Shown here piece after piece: positions 1 through 11,128 of a stretch of DNA of 64,000 nucleotides. Below the pieces are notes generated by a model that saw nothing but the letters and a program-made list of their open reading frames with translations, did not search any database and had not been told where the DNA came from. Source of the DNA: Pseudorasbora parva (Eukaryota > Chordata > Actinopteri > Cypriniformes > Gobionidae); assembly GCF_024679245.1 (NCBI RefSeq), contig NC_090196.1:9884361-9948360 (forward strand), given 5' to 3'. Both the position numbers and the translations under genes were made by a program. How positions within the stretch are numbered: position 1 is the first letter of the stretch; every line of letters starts with the position of its first letter.

Positions 1-400
1 AAACACTTACTCACTGCACAGCGACTTAAATGCAATGCATTAGAAACCACTAATTTCTTGAATGAACAAAATGTTTTTGTATGGAATGAATGCAAAAAGT
101 CTTCTATGCACGAGTTTTTTAGTATGCAATGCAATGCAATGCAAAAGCACTCTTCTCTTTATTGCACCGCGAATTCTAATATGGAACACAAAACCGCTAT
201 TAACTTCATTGCACGAAATCTATGCAATGCAAAGACACTGGCTCTTCGGTGCAATGCGAGTTTTTTATGCAATGCAATGCAAAAGCAATAATCTCCTCAT
301 TGCTCAAGTTTTTTGCATGCAATGCAATGCAGAATAACTAATCATATTGCACAAGGTTTTTCGTATTCAATGCATTGCAAAAACACCTACTCTCAGTGCA

Positions 401-489
401 CAGCGACTTAAATGCAATTCATTAGAAAACCACTCATTTCTAAAATAGACAAAATATGTTTGTATGCAAAAACACCTACTCTCAGTGCA
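401..489 (+). repeat. Two-subunit (89 bp) short unit in A1
   Basis: Only 89 bp separate two CAGCGACT anchors. The stretch holds subunit 8, here with the variant CTAAAATAGAC, and then passes directly into subunit 7 at TGTATGCAAAAACACC, so subunits 1-6 are missing. This fits an exchange between non-equivalent subunits. Confidence 0.85.
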
Positions 490-1997
490 CAGCGACTTAA
501 ATGCAATGTATTAGAAACCACTAATTTCTTGAATGAACAAAATGTTTTTGTATGCAATGCATGCAAAAGTCTTCTATGCACGAGTTTTTTCGTATGCAAT
601 GCAATGCAAAAGCACTCTTCTTTTTATTGCACTGCGAATTCTAATATGGAACACAAAAGCGCTATTAACTTCATTGCACGAGATCTACGCAATGCAAAGA
701 CACAGGCTCTTTGCTGCAATGCGAGTTTTTTATGTTATGCAAAAGCAATAATCTCCTCATTGCACAAGTTTTTTGCATGCAATGCAGTGCCGAATAACTA
801 ATCTTATTGCACAAGGTTTTTGGTATTCAATGCAATGCAAAAACACCTACTCTCAGTGCACAGCGACTTAAATGCAATGCAATAGAAACCACTAATTTCT
901 TGAATGAACAAAATGTTTTTGTATGCAATGCATGCAAAAGTCTTCTATGCACGAGTTTTTTAGTATGCAATGCAATGCAATGCAAAAGCTCTCTTCTCTT
1001 TATGCAGCCCGAATTCTAATATGGAACACAAAACCGCTATTAACTTCATTGCACGAGATCTATGCAATGCAATGACACTGGCTCTTCGGTGCAATGCGAG
1101 TTTTTTATGCAATGCAATAAAAAAGCAATAATCTCCTCATTGCACAAGTTTTTTTGCATGCAATGCAATGCCGAATAATTAATCTTATTGCACAAGGTTT
1201 TTCGTATTCAATGCATTGCAAAAACACCTACTCTCAGTGCACAGCGACTTAAATGCAATGCATTAGAAACCACTAATTTCTTGAATGAACAAAATGTTTT
1301 GAATGCAATGCATGCAAATGTCTTCTATGCACGAGTTTTTTAGTATGCAATGCAATGCAAAAGCACTCTTCTCTTTATTGCACCGCGAATTCTAATATGG
1401 AACACAAAACCTCTATTAACTTCATTGCACGAGATCTACGCAATGCAAAGACACTGGCTCTTCGGTGCAATGCGAGTTTTTTATGCAATGCAACGCAAAA
1501 GCAATAATCTCTTCATTGCACAAGTTTTTTTTGCATGCAATGCAATGCAGAATAAAATAATCTTATTGCACACGTTTTTCCGTATTCAATGCAATGCAAA
1601 AACACCTACTCTCAATGCACAGCGACTTAAATGCAATGCAATAGAAACCACTAATTTCTTGAATGAACAAAATGTTTTTGTATGCAATGAATGCAAAAGT
1701 CTTCTATGCACGAGTTGTTTAGTATGCAATGCAATGCAAAAGCACTCTTCTCTTTATTGCACCGCGAATTCTAATATGTAACACAAAACCTCTATTAACT
1801 TCATTGCACGAGATCTATGCAATGCAAAGACACTGGCTCTTCGGTGCAATGCGAGTTTTTTATGCAATGCAATGCAAAAGCAATAATCTCCTTATTGCAC
1901 AAGTTTTTTTTGCATGCACTGCAATGCAGAATAACTAATCTTATTGCACAAGGTTTTTCGTATTCAAAGCATTGCAAAAACACCTACTCTCAATGCA

Positions 1998-2374
1998 CAG
2001 CGACTTAAATGCAATGCATTAGAAACCACTAATTTCTTGAATGAACAAAATGTTTTTGTATGGAATGCATGCAAAAGTCTTCTATGCACGAGTTTTTTCG
2101 TATGCAATGCAATGCAATGCAAAAGCACTCTTCTTTTTATTGCACTGCGAATTCTAATATGGAACACAAAAGCGCTATTAACTTCATTGCACGAGATCTA
2201 CGCAATGCAAAGACACTGGCTCTTTGCTGCAATGCGAGTTTTTTATGCAATGCAAAAGCAATAATCTCCTCATTGCACAAGTTTTTTTGCATGCAATGCA
2301 ATGCCGAATAACTAATCTTATTGCACAAGGTTTTTGGTATTCAATGCAATGCAAAAACACCTACTCTCAGTGCA
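1998..2374 (+). repeat. Reference 377 bp satellite A monomer (eight subunits)
   Basis: A full-length unit in the CAGCGACT register, with neighbours of 378 and 376 bp on either side. Reading from the anchor, it passes through the end of subunit 7, then subunits 8, 1, 2, 3, 4, 5, 6 and the start of 7. The unit is useful as the query for measuring copy identity between A1 and A2. The register is arbitrary, since a tandem repeat has no natural start. Confidence 0.9.
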
Positions 2375-3504
2375 CAGCGACTTAAATGCAATGCAATAGA
2401 AACCACTAATTTCTTGAATGAACAAAATGTTTTTGTATGCAATGCATGCAAAAGTCTTCTATGCACGAGTTTTTTTGTATGCAATGCAATGCAAAAGCTC
2501 TCTTCTCTTTATGCACCCCGAATTCTAATATGGAACACAAAACCGCTATTAACTTCATTGCACGAGATCTATGCAATGCAATTACACTGGCTCTTCGGTG
2601 CAATGCGAGTTTTTTATGCAATGCAATAAAAAAGCAATAATCTCCTCATTGCACAAGTTTTTTTGCATGCAATGCAATGCCGAATAACTAATCTTATTGC
2701 ACAAGGTTTTTCGTATTCAATGCATTGCAAAAACACCTACTCTCAATGCACAGCGACTTAAATGCAATGCAATAGAAACCACTAATTTCTTGAATGAACA
2801 AAATGTTTTTGTATGCAATGAATGCAAAAGTCTTCTATGCACGAGTTGTTTAGTATGCAATGCAATGCAAAAGCACTCTTCTCTTTATTGCACCGCGAAT
2901 TCTAATATGGAACACAAAACCTCTATTAACTTAATTGCACGAGATCTATGCAATGCAAAGACACTGGCTCTTCGGTGCAATGCGAGTTTTTTATGCAATG
3001 CAATGCAAAAGCAATAATCTCCTTATTGCACAAGTTTTTTTGCATGCACTGCAATGCAGAATAACTAATCTTATTGCACAAGGTTTTTCGTATTCAATGC
3101 ATTGCAAAAACACCTACTCTCAATGCACAGCGACTTAAATGCAATGCATTAGAAACCACTAATTTCTTGAATGAACAAAATGTTTTTGTATGCAATGCAT
3201 GCAAAAGTCTTCTATGCACGAGTTTTTACGTATGCAATGCAATGCAATGCAAAAGCAATCTTCTTTTTATTGCACTGCGAATTCTGATATGGAACACAAA
3301 AGCGCTATTAACTTCATTGCACGAGATCTACGCAATGCAAAGACACTGGCTCTTTGCTGCAATGCGAGTTTTTTATGCAATGCAAAAGCAATAATCTCCT
3401 CATTGCACAAGTTTTTTTGCATGCAATGCAATGCCGAATAACTAATCTTATTGCACAAGGTTTTTGGTATTCAATGCATTGCAAAAACACCTACTCTCAG
3501 TGCA

Positions 3505-3984
3505 TAGCGACTTAAATGCAATGCATTAGAAACCACTAATTTCTTGAATGAACAAAAGGTTTTTTGTTTGCAATGAATGCAAAAGTCTTCTATGCACGAG
3601 TTTTTTTGTATGCAATGCAAACAAAAGCACTTATCTCTTTATTGCACCGCGAATTCTTATATGGAAAGCATAGACCTTATATCTTCATTGCACGAAATCT
3701 ATGCAATGCAAAGACACTGGCTCTTCGGTGCAATAAGAGTTTTTTATGCAATGCAATGCAAAAGCAATAATCTCCTCATTGCACAAGTTTTTTTGCATGC
3801 AATGCAATGCAAAGTAACTAATCTTTTTGCACAAGGTTTTTGGTATTGAATGCATTGCAAAAACAATAATCTCCTCATTGCACAAGTTTTTTTGCATGCA
3901 ATTCAATGCAGAATAAATAATCTTATTGCACGAGTTTTTTCCTTTTCAATTTAATGCAATGTAAAAACACCTACTCTCAGTGCA
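3505..3984 (+). repeat. Ten-subunit (480 bp) long unit in A1
   Basis: This unit is 103 bp longer than 377 bp. After a normal run, subunit 7 (ATGCATTGCAAAAACA) fuses into subunit 5 (ATAATCTCCTCATTGCAC) near 3,860. Subunit 6 follows with the variant GCACGAGTTTTTTCC, and then subunit 7 again. The gain equals two subunits. The anchor itself carries TAGCGACT in place of CAGCGACT. Confidence 0.83.
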
Positions 3985-5099
3985 CAGCGACTTAAATGCA
4001 ATGCATTAGAAACCACTAATTTCTTGAATGAACAAAATGTTTTGTATGCAATGCATGCAAAAGTCTTCTATGCACGAGTTTTTTAGTATGCAATGCAATG
4101 CAATGCAAAAGCACTCTTCTCTTTATTGCACTGCGAATATGGAACACAAAAGCGCTATTAACTTCATTGCACGAGATCTATGCAATGCAATGACACTGGC
4201 TCTTCGGTGCAATGCGAGTTTTTATGCAATGCAATGCAAAAGCAATAATCTCCACATTGCACAAGTTTTTTTGCATGTAATGCAATGCAGAATAACTAAT
4301 CTTATTGCACAAGGTTTTTCGTGTTCAATGCAATGCAAAAACACCTACTCTCATTGCACAGCGACTTAAATGAAACCACTAATTTCTTGAATGCAAAAAT
4401 GGTTTTTGAATGCAATGCATGCAAATGTCTTCTATGCACGATTTTTTTCGTATGCAATGCAAACAAAAGCACTTATCTCTTTATTGCACCGCGAATTCTT
4501 ATATGGAAAGCATAGGTCTTATATCTTCATTGCACGAAATCTATGCAATGCAAAGACACTGGCTCTTCGGTGCAATAAGAGTTTTTTATGCAATGCAATG
4601 CAAAAGCAATAGTCTCCTCATTGCACAAGTTTTTTTGCATGCAATGCAATGCAGAATAACTAATCTTATTGCACAAGGTTTTTCGTATTCAATGCATTGC
4701 AAAAACACCTACTCTCAGTGCACAGCGACTTAAATGCAATGCATTAGAAACCACTAATTTCTTGAATGCAAAAAAGGTTTTTGAATGCAATGCATGCAAA
4801 TGTCTTCTATGCACGAGTTTTTTCGTATGCAATGCAAAGCAAAAGCACTTATCTCTTTATTGCACCGCGAATTCTTATATGGAAAGCATAAGCGCTTATA
4901 TCTTCATTGCACGAAATCTATGCAATGCAAAGACACTGGCTCTTCGGTGTAATAAGAGTTTTTTATGCAATGCAATGCAAAAGCAATAATCTCCTCATTG
5001 CACAAGTTTTTTTGCATGCAATGCAATGCAGAATAACTAATCTTATTGCACAAGGTTTTTCGTATTCAATGCAATGCAAAAACAGCTACTCTCAGTGCA

Positions 5100-5712
5100 C
5101 AGCGACTTAAATGCAATGCTTAGAAACCACTAATTTCTTGAATGAACAAAAGGTTTTTGTATGCAATGAATGCAAAAGTCTTCTGTGCACGAGTTTTTTA
5201 GTATGCAATGCAAAAGCACTCCTCTTTATTGCACTGCGACTTCTAATATGGAAAGCATAGGCGTTATATCTTCATTGCACGAAATCTATACAAGGCAAAG
5301 ACACTGGCTCTTCGGTGCAATGCGAGTTTTTTATGCAATGCAACGCAAAAGCAATAATCTCCTCATTGCACAAGTTTTTTTGCATGCAATTCAATGCAGA
5401 ATAACTAATCTTATTGCACGAGTTTTTCCTTTTCAATTTAATGCAATGCAAAAGCACTCTTCTCTTTATTGCACTGCGAATTCTAATATGGAACACAAAA
5501 GCGCTATTAACTTCATTGCACGAGATCTATGCAATGCAATGACACTGGCTCTTCGGTGCAATGCGAGTTTTTATGCAATGCAATGCAATGCAAAAGCAAT
5601 AATCTCCACATTGCACACGTTTTTTTGCATGCAATGCAATGCAGAATAACTAATCTTATTGCACAAGGTTTTTCGTATTCAATGCAATGCAAAAACACCT
5701 ACTCTCAGTGCA
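5100..5712 (+). repeat. Thirteen-subunit (613 bp) long unit in A1
   Basis: 613 bp equals 377 plus 236, i.e. eight plus five subunits. Subunits 8, 1, 2, 3, 4, 5 and 6 are followed, near 5,430, by a jump from subunit 6 to subunit 2 (CAATTTAATGCAATGC into AAAAGCACTCTTC). Subunits 2-7 are then repeated. The variant CCTTTTCAATTTAATGC at this junction also occurs near 3,950. Confidence 0.83.
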
Positions 5713-5831
5713 CAGCGACTTAAATGCAATGCATTAGAAAGCACTAATTTCTTGAATGCACAAAAGGTTTTTGTATGCAATGCATGCAAAAGTCTTCTAT
5801 GCACGAGTTTTTTTGTATGCAATTGCACAGC

Positions 5832-6000
5832 GAAATATTATACGCAAAGCGCTAATTCTTAAATCCACAATGCTTTCTATGCTATGCAAAGGTACTCTCG
5901 TCGATGCACCGCGAGTTTTTATATGCAATGCAGTCCAAAAGCGCTAATCTCTTCAATCTACAACGAGTCCTTATATGCATTTCCCCTTCGAAAGAAATCC
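5832..6000 (+). repeat. Degenerate edge of array A1
   Basis: Fragments such as GCAAAGCGCTAATTC, ATGCACCGCGAG and ATGCAATGCAGTCC are still recognisably A-like, but they no longer follow the eight-subunit order. The same edge recurs at 44,208-44,376. Between the arrays, A2 lacks 34 bp immediately before it: the offset changes from 38,411 to 38,377. Confidence 0.8.
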
Positions 6001-6048
6001 ATGTTTGACCTAGAGGATATATTTCTGACCAAATACGAATCCACAGAA

Positions 6049-6067
6049 GTTTTTTTTTTTTTTTTTT
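6049..6067 (+). repeat. Poly-T tract (19 bp)
   Basis: Uninterrupted T-run in the least repetitive part of C1. The C3 counterpart (44,427-44,442) is 16 bp, so this is a length-variable homopolymer. Confidence 0.9.
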
Positions 6068-7280
6068 ACAATATATTGTCTAGAAACCATCTGATATTAA
6101 ATGGCCAGAAATATGTTCAGTAGTTAAATATGGAACCTTTTTGTGGCCGAATTTGTATGAATGTTTAGAATGTTAAAGCTCAGACTCACAGACTTCTTCA
6201 ATGTTTCATCGCAGTTCAAGAATGAAATTTTGAACATTTCTAGCCAAAGACTCTTTACAGTTTTATACAGAATTTATATACATTTATATGTAACTTATGA
6301 CTTTCTGATGTTTTATCAAAAGTCCAAATGTGACTTTTTGAAGAAAAATTCTAACCCTGGATTCTATGAACTTGAACCTTCTCTTCATACTAATAGATTC
6401 CTTCTTATTGTTTCATAAGTGTATCAAGGATAAGTCTTTGAACTTGAACTTTAGAACTTTCTAATAGATTCTGTAGTCCAAGGATGACCTTTTGAACTTA
6501 TTTATTGCAAAGAGTCTATGAACTTGAACTTTCTATACATAGTAATAGATTCATCAGTAGTTCAAGTGTGAATTTTTTTTAATACATTTTTGGCCAAGCA
6601 GTCTGTCAACTTAAAATGTGCAAACTTATAGTGTTTCTTCAGAAGTTCAAACATGACTTTTTGAACTATTTTTTCTGACCCTGGAATCTATGAACTCGAA
6701 CTTTCAATGCATACCAATAGACTCCTAATGTTTCATCAGTAGTTCAAGGATGAACTTTTGAACTTATTTTTTGCCAAAGGGTCTATGAACTGTAACTTTC
6801 TATACATAGATTCAACTTTCTATACATATGACTTCATGGTGATTCTTCAGAAGTTTAAACATGACTTTTTGAACTATTTTTTCTGACACTGGAATATATG
6901 AACGTGCAACTTTCTATGCATACCAATAGACACCAAATGTTTCATCAGTAGTTCAAGCATGACTTTTTGTGAAAAATAAAAAAAATCTTACCCTAGATTC
7001 TATGATCTTGAACTTTCTATACATAGTAACAGTCATCAGTATTTCAAGGGTGAAATTTTGAACTTTTTTTTACCAGAGTCTTTGAACTTGAGCTTTCTAT
7101 GCATAACAATAGACTCGAAATATGATTAAGGAATTATTTACAAAAATATTCTGACCCTTGATTTGAAAAACTTGAACTTTCTATTCATACGAATAGATTC
7201 CTTCTGTTGTTTCATAAGTAAGTTCAAGGATGAACAGTTGAACTTATTTTTGCTAAGAGTATTTGAATTTGAACTTTCTA

Positions 7281-7496
7281 ATCCTTCTGTAGTTTCATCA
7301 GCAGTTGAAGGATGAGTTTTAAAAAAAAAACATTCTGACCCTGGATCCTATGAACTTGAACTTTCTATACATAGTAACAGTCATTCTTATCCTTCTGTAG
7401 TTTCATCAGCAGTTGAAGGATGAGTTTTAAAAAAAAACATTCTGACCCTGGATCCTATGAACTTGAACTTTCTGTACATAGTAACAGTCATCAGTA
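7281..7496 (+). repeat. Local ~108 bp tandem pair inside C1
   Basis: Two nearly identical units begin at 7,281 and 7,389 with ATCCTTCTGTAGTTTCATCA. Each runs through an A-run, TTCTGACCCTGGATCC and the GAACTTGAACTTTCT core. The pair is also present in C3 from 45,657 with 107 bp spacing, so this local duplication predates the super-repeat duplication. Confidence 0.85.
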
Positions 7497-8185
7497 TTTC
7501 AAGGGTGAAATTTTGAACTTATTTTTTTTACCAGAGTCTTTGAACTTGAACTTTCTATATATACTAATAAATTCCATTGTTCAAGGATGAACTTTTAAAC
7601 TTATTTTTGAACTTGAACTTTCTATATACGAATAGAATCCTTCTGTAGTTGAATGATTATTTTCTTACTATTAGTAGTTGAAGGATTACTTTAAAAAAAA
7701 AAAAAAAATTCTGACCATGGACCCTATGAAATTGAACTTTCTATACATAGTAATAGATTCATCAGTAGTTCAAGTGTGAATTTTTGAATAAATGTTTTAG
7801 CCAGAGTGTTTGAACTTTACATGTATAAAATCACTTATGGCTTTATGGTGTTTCTTCAGAAGTTCAAACATGACTTTTTGACCAAAAAAATCTGACCCTG
7901 GATCCTATGAATTTGAACTTTCTATACATAAAAATAGACTCCTTATATTTTATCAGTAGTTCAAGGATGAGCTTTGAACATATTTTTTCCAAACAGTCTA
8001 TGAACTTGAGCTTTCTATGCAAACAAATAGACTAATAATTAAATATTTACTTAATATTGACTTTTCAAAGAAAAAATGACTTTTTATGAAAAATAAAACT
8101 TCTGACCCTGGATCCTATGAACTTGAACTTTCTATATATGGTAATAGATTCATCATGTGAAATTTTGAATACATGTTTGGCCAAG

Positions 8186-8892
8186 TCTATTCAAACACTT
8201 ACACTGTGTCCAATTTTCAAAAATTCATAAAAACATTTCCTTTATAGGTTTGATCATTCAGTCATTTGATATTTGTTCATAGTTACCATGACAATTACTG
8301 TATTTATTCACAAGTCATTTTACTGTATAGTTTTGGAGAAAAGTACAGTCAAATTCGCCCCAAAAATTCATTGAAGCACTTGCACTCTCCAATTTTCAAC
8401 AATCCATAAAAATCTTTCCTTTATAGGTTTGCTCATTCTGTCATTGGATATTTGTTTAGAGTGACCCTGACTATTTTTGTATTTATGTGCACGTCATTTT
8501 ACTGTATAATTTTAGAGAAAAGTACAGTCCAATTTGCCCCAAAATTCATTTAAGCAATTGCACTGTCCAATTTTCAACAATTCATAAAAATCTTTCCTTT
8601 ATAGGTTTGCTCATTCTGTCCTTTGATATTTGTTCAGAGTGACCCTGACTATTACTGTATTTATTTACAAGTCATTTTACTGTATAGTTTTAGAGAAAAG
8701 TACAGTCGAATATGCCCCAAATATCAACGTGCATTCACAAACTTACACTGTCCCATTTTTTCAAAAATTCATAAACAATTTACTTCATAGGTTTTCTCAT
8801 TCTGTCATTTTAAATTTGTTCAGAGTGACCCTGAATATTACTGTATTTATTTACAAGTCATTTACTGTATAGTTTTAGAGAAAAGTACAGTC
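8186..8892 (+). repeat. Leading-edge B monomers next to C1
   Basis: The first monomer starts abruptly at TCTATTCAAACACTTACACTG, directly after the C sequence GGCCAAG. These edge monomers are more divergent than those inside the array, for example GTTACCATGACAATTACTG and CTATTTTTGTATTTATGTGC. The junction and the first ~430 bp are matched at 46,568 onward at an offset of 38,382. Confidence 0.85.
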
Positions 8893-10338
8893 GAATATGC
8901 CCCAAATATCAACGTGCATTCAAATACTTACACTGTCCCATTTTTTCCAAAATTCATAAACAATTTTGCATCATAGGTTTTCTCATTCTGTCATTTGAAA
9001 TTTGTTCAGAGTGACCATGAATATTACTGTATTTATTTACAAGTATTTTTACTGTATAGTTTTGGAGAAAAGTGCAGTCAAACTCTCCCCAAAATTCATT
9101 CAAGCACTTACAGTCCAATTTTCAAAAATATCATAAAAATCTTTCCTTTATAGGTTTGCTCATTCTGTCCTTTGATATTTGTTCAGAGTGACCCTGACTA
9201 TTACTGTATGTAGTAACAAGTCATTTTACTGTATAGTTTTGGAGAAAAGTACAGTCAAATTCGGCCCAAAATTCATTCAAGGACTTACAGTGTCCAATTT
9301 GCAAAAATTCATAAAAATCGTTCCTTTATAGGTTTGTCCATTCTGCCATTTGATATTTGTTCATGGGGACCCTGACTATTACTGTATTTATTTACAAGCC
9401 AGTTTACTGTATATTTTTGGAGAAAAGGGCAGTCAAACTGCAAATAATCTGTCTATTCAAACATTTACATTGTATCCAATTTTCAAAAATTCGAAAAATC
9501 TTTCCTTTATAGGTTTTCTCATTCTGTCATTTAATATTTGTTTAGAGTGACCCCGACTATTACTGTATTTATGTACAAGTCATTTTACTGTATAGTTTTA
9601 GAGAAAAGTACAGTCGAATATGCCCCAAATATCAACGTGCATTCAAATACTTACACTGTCCCATTTTTTCCAAAATTCATAAACAATTTTGCTTCATAGG
9701 TTTTCTCATTCTGTCATTTGAAATTTGTCCAGAGTGACCATGAATATTACTGTATTTATTTACAAGTATTTTTACTGTATAGTTTTGGAGAAAAGTGCAG
9801 TCAAACTCTCCCCAAAATTCATTCAAGCACTTACAGTCCAATTTTCAAAAATATTATAAAAATCTTTCCTTTATAGGTTTGCTCATTCTGTCCTTTGATA
9901 TTTGTTCAGAGTGACCCTGACTATTACTGTATGTAGTAACAAGTCATTTTACTGTATAGTTTTGGAGAAAAGTACAGTCAAATTCGGCCCAAAATTCATT
10001 CAAGGACTTACAGTGTCCAATTTGCAAAAATTCATAAAAATCGTTTCTTTATAGGTTTGCCCATTCTGCCATTTGATATTTGTTCATGGGGACCCTGACT
10101 ATTACTGTATTTATTTACAAGCCAGTTTACTGTATATTTTTGGAGAAAAGGGCAGTCAAACTGCAAATAATCTGTCTATTCAAACATTTACATTGTATCC
10201 AATTTTCAAAAATTCGAAAAATCTTTCCTTTATAGGTTTTCTCATTCTGTCATTTAATATTTGTTTAGAGTGACCCCGACTATTACTGTATTTATGTACA
10301 AGTCATTTTACTGTATAGTTTTAGAGAAAAGTACAGTC
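8893..10338 (+). repeat. 723 bp four-monomer unit in tandem, two copies
   Basis: The segment beginning GAATATGCCCCAAATAT recurs at 8,893, 9,616 and 10,339, exactly 723 bp apart. The first two 723 bp units are nearly identical throughout, including monomers with TTCATGGGGACC and with TGCAAATAATCTGTC. The third start continues into a different monomer order. The same duplication is in B2 (47,453-48,897). Confidence 0.9.
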
Positions 10339-11128
10339 GAATATGCCCCAAATATCCACGTGCATTTAAATACTTACACTGTCCCATTTTTTCCAAAATT
10401 CATAAACAATTTTACTTCATAGGTTTTCTCATTCTGTCACTTGAAATTTGTTCAGAGTGACCCTGAATATTACTGTATTTATTTACAAGTATTTTTACTG
10501 TATAGTTTTGGAGAAAAGAACAGTCAAACTTGCCCAAAAATCAATTGGAATTCAAACACTATACAATTTTCAACAAAAAAACCATAACAATATTTTTTTT
10601 ATAGGTTTGCTCATTCTGTCATTTGATATTTGTTCAGAGTGACACTGACTATTACTGTATTTATTTACAAGTAATTTTACTGTATAGTTTTGGAGAAAAG
10701 TACAGTCAAATTCGCCCAAAAATTAATTCAAGCACTTGCACTCTCCAATTTTCAACAATCCATAAAACTCTTTCCTTTATAGGTTTGCTCGTTCTGTCAT
10801 TTGAAATTTGTTCAGAGAGACCCTGACTATTACTGTATTTATTTACAATTCATTTTACTGTATAGTTTTGGAGAAAAGTGCAGTCAAATTCGCCCCAAAA
10901 TTCATTCAAGCACTTACACTGTCCAATTTTCAAAAATTCATAAAAATCTTTCCTTTATAGGTTTGCCAATTCTGTCATTTGATATTTGTTCAAAGTGACC
11001 CTGACAATTACTGTATTTATTTGCAAGTCATTTTACTGTATATTTTTGGAGAAAAGTGCAGTCAAACTGCAAATAATCTGTCTATTCAAACACTTACACT
11101 GTCCAATTTCAAAAAATTCATAAAAATC
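10339..11128 (+). repeat. B monomers leading into the long higher-order series
   Basis: These monomers are collinear with 13,764-14,553 at an offset of 3,425 bp, so they are the tail of a partial higher-order unit preceding the first complete one. They include a short monomer with CAACAAAAAAACCATAACA near 10,571. Confidence 0.8.

Larger units (their letters stand above)
1..5831 (+). repeat. Satellite A array, first copy (A1), ~377 bp monomer
   Basis: Tandem array that enters from outside the window. Using the recurring CAGCGACTTAAATGCAATGC segment as anchor, copies start at 19, 401, 490, 861, 1242, 1620, 1998, 2375, 2751, 3128, 3505, 3985, 4359, 4723, 5100 and 5713. The usual spacing is 376-381 bp. 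Each monomer resolves into eight diverged subunits of about 42, 52, 41, 45, 51, 48, 47 and 51 bp (sum 377). Most subunits begin with one to three ATGCA pentamers and contain a TTGCAC segment followed by a T-run. At least two subfamilies are interleaved: one has GAACAAAATG and GGAACACAAAA, the other GAATGCAAAAA and GGAAAGCATA. Open frames across it are stop-poor repeat, not genes. Confidence 0.96.
6001..8185 (+). repeat. Family C block, first copy (C1)
   Basis: After about 150 bp with little repeat signal, the block contains many copies of a GAACTTGAACTTTCTA core. It is followed by elements such as CATCAGTAGTTCAAGGATGA and TTCTGACCCTGGATCC. Core-to-core spacing varies from about 70 to 115 bp, so this is a loose, decayed tandem repeat and not a regular array. 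It is nearly identical to C3 (44,377-46,567), with scattered single-base and poly-A length differences. I see no gene; the longest frame (6,161-6,418) is repeat sequence with no recognisable domain. Confidence 0.9.

Noticed and set aside
1..5831. CRISPR-like array of repeats and spacers
   Set aside because: The segments between recurrent motifs are themselves repeated from unit to unit; there are no unique spacers, leader or cas genes, and the sequence is eukaryotic in character.
6049..6067. Poly-T tract as the tail of a minus-strand retroposon (SINE or LINE end)
   Set aside because: No target-site duplication, RNA polymerase III boxes or reverse-transcriptase sequence is visible next to it, and the same tract in C3 shows it belongs to the C block.
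6161..6418. 85-codon frame conserved between C1 and C3
   Set aside because: It is conserved to the same degree as the surrounding non-coding C sequence and reads through C repeat units; no recognisable domain.
8601..8615. Splice-acceptor-like TTTCCTTTATAG followed by GT in each B monomer
   Set aside because: A pyrimidine-rich run before AG is expected by chance in such AT-rich DNA, and no matching exon or coding frame exists.
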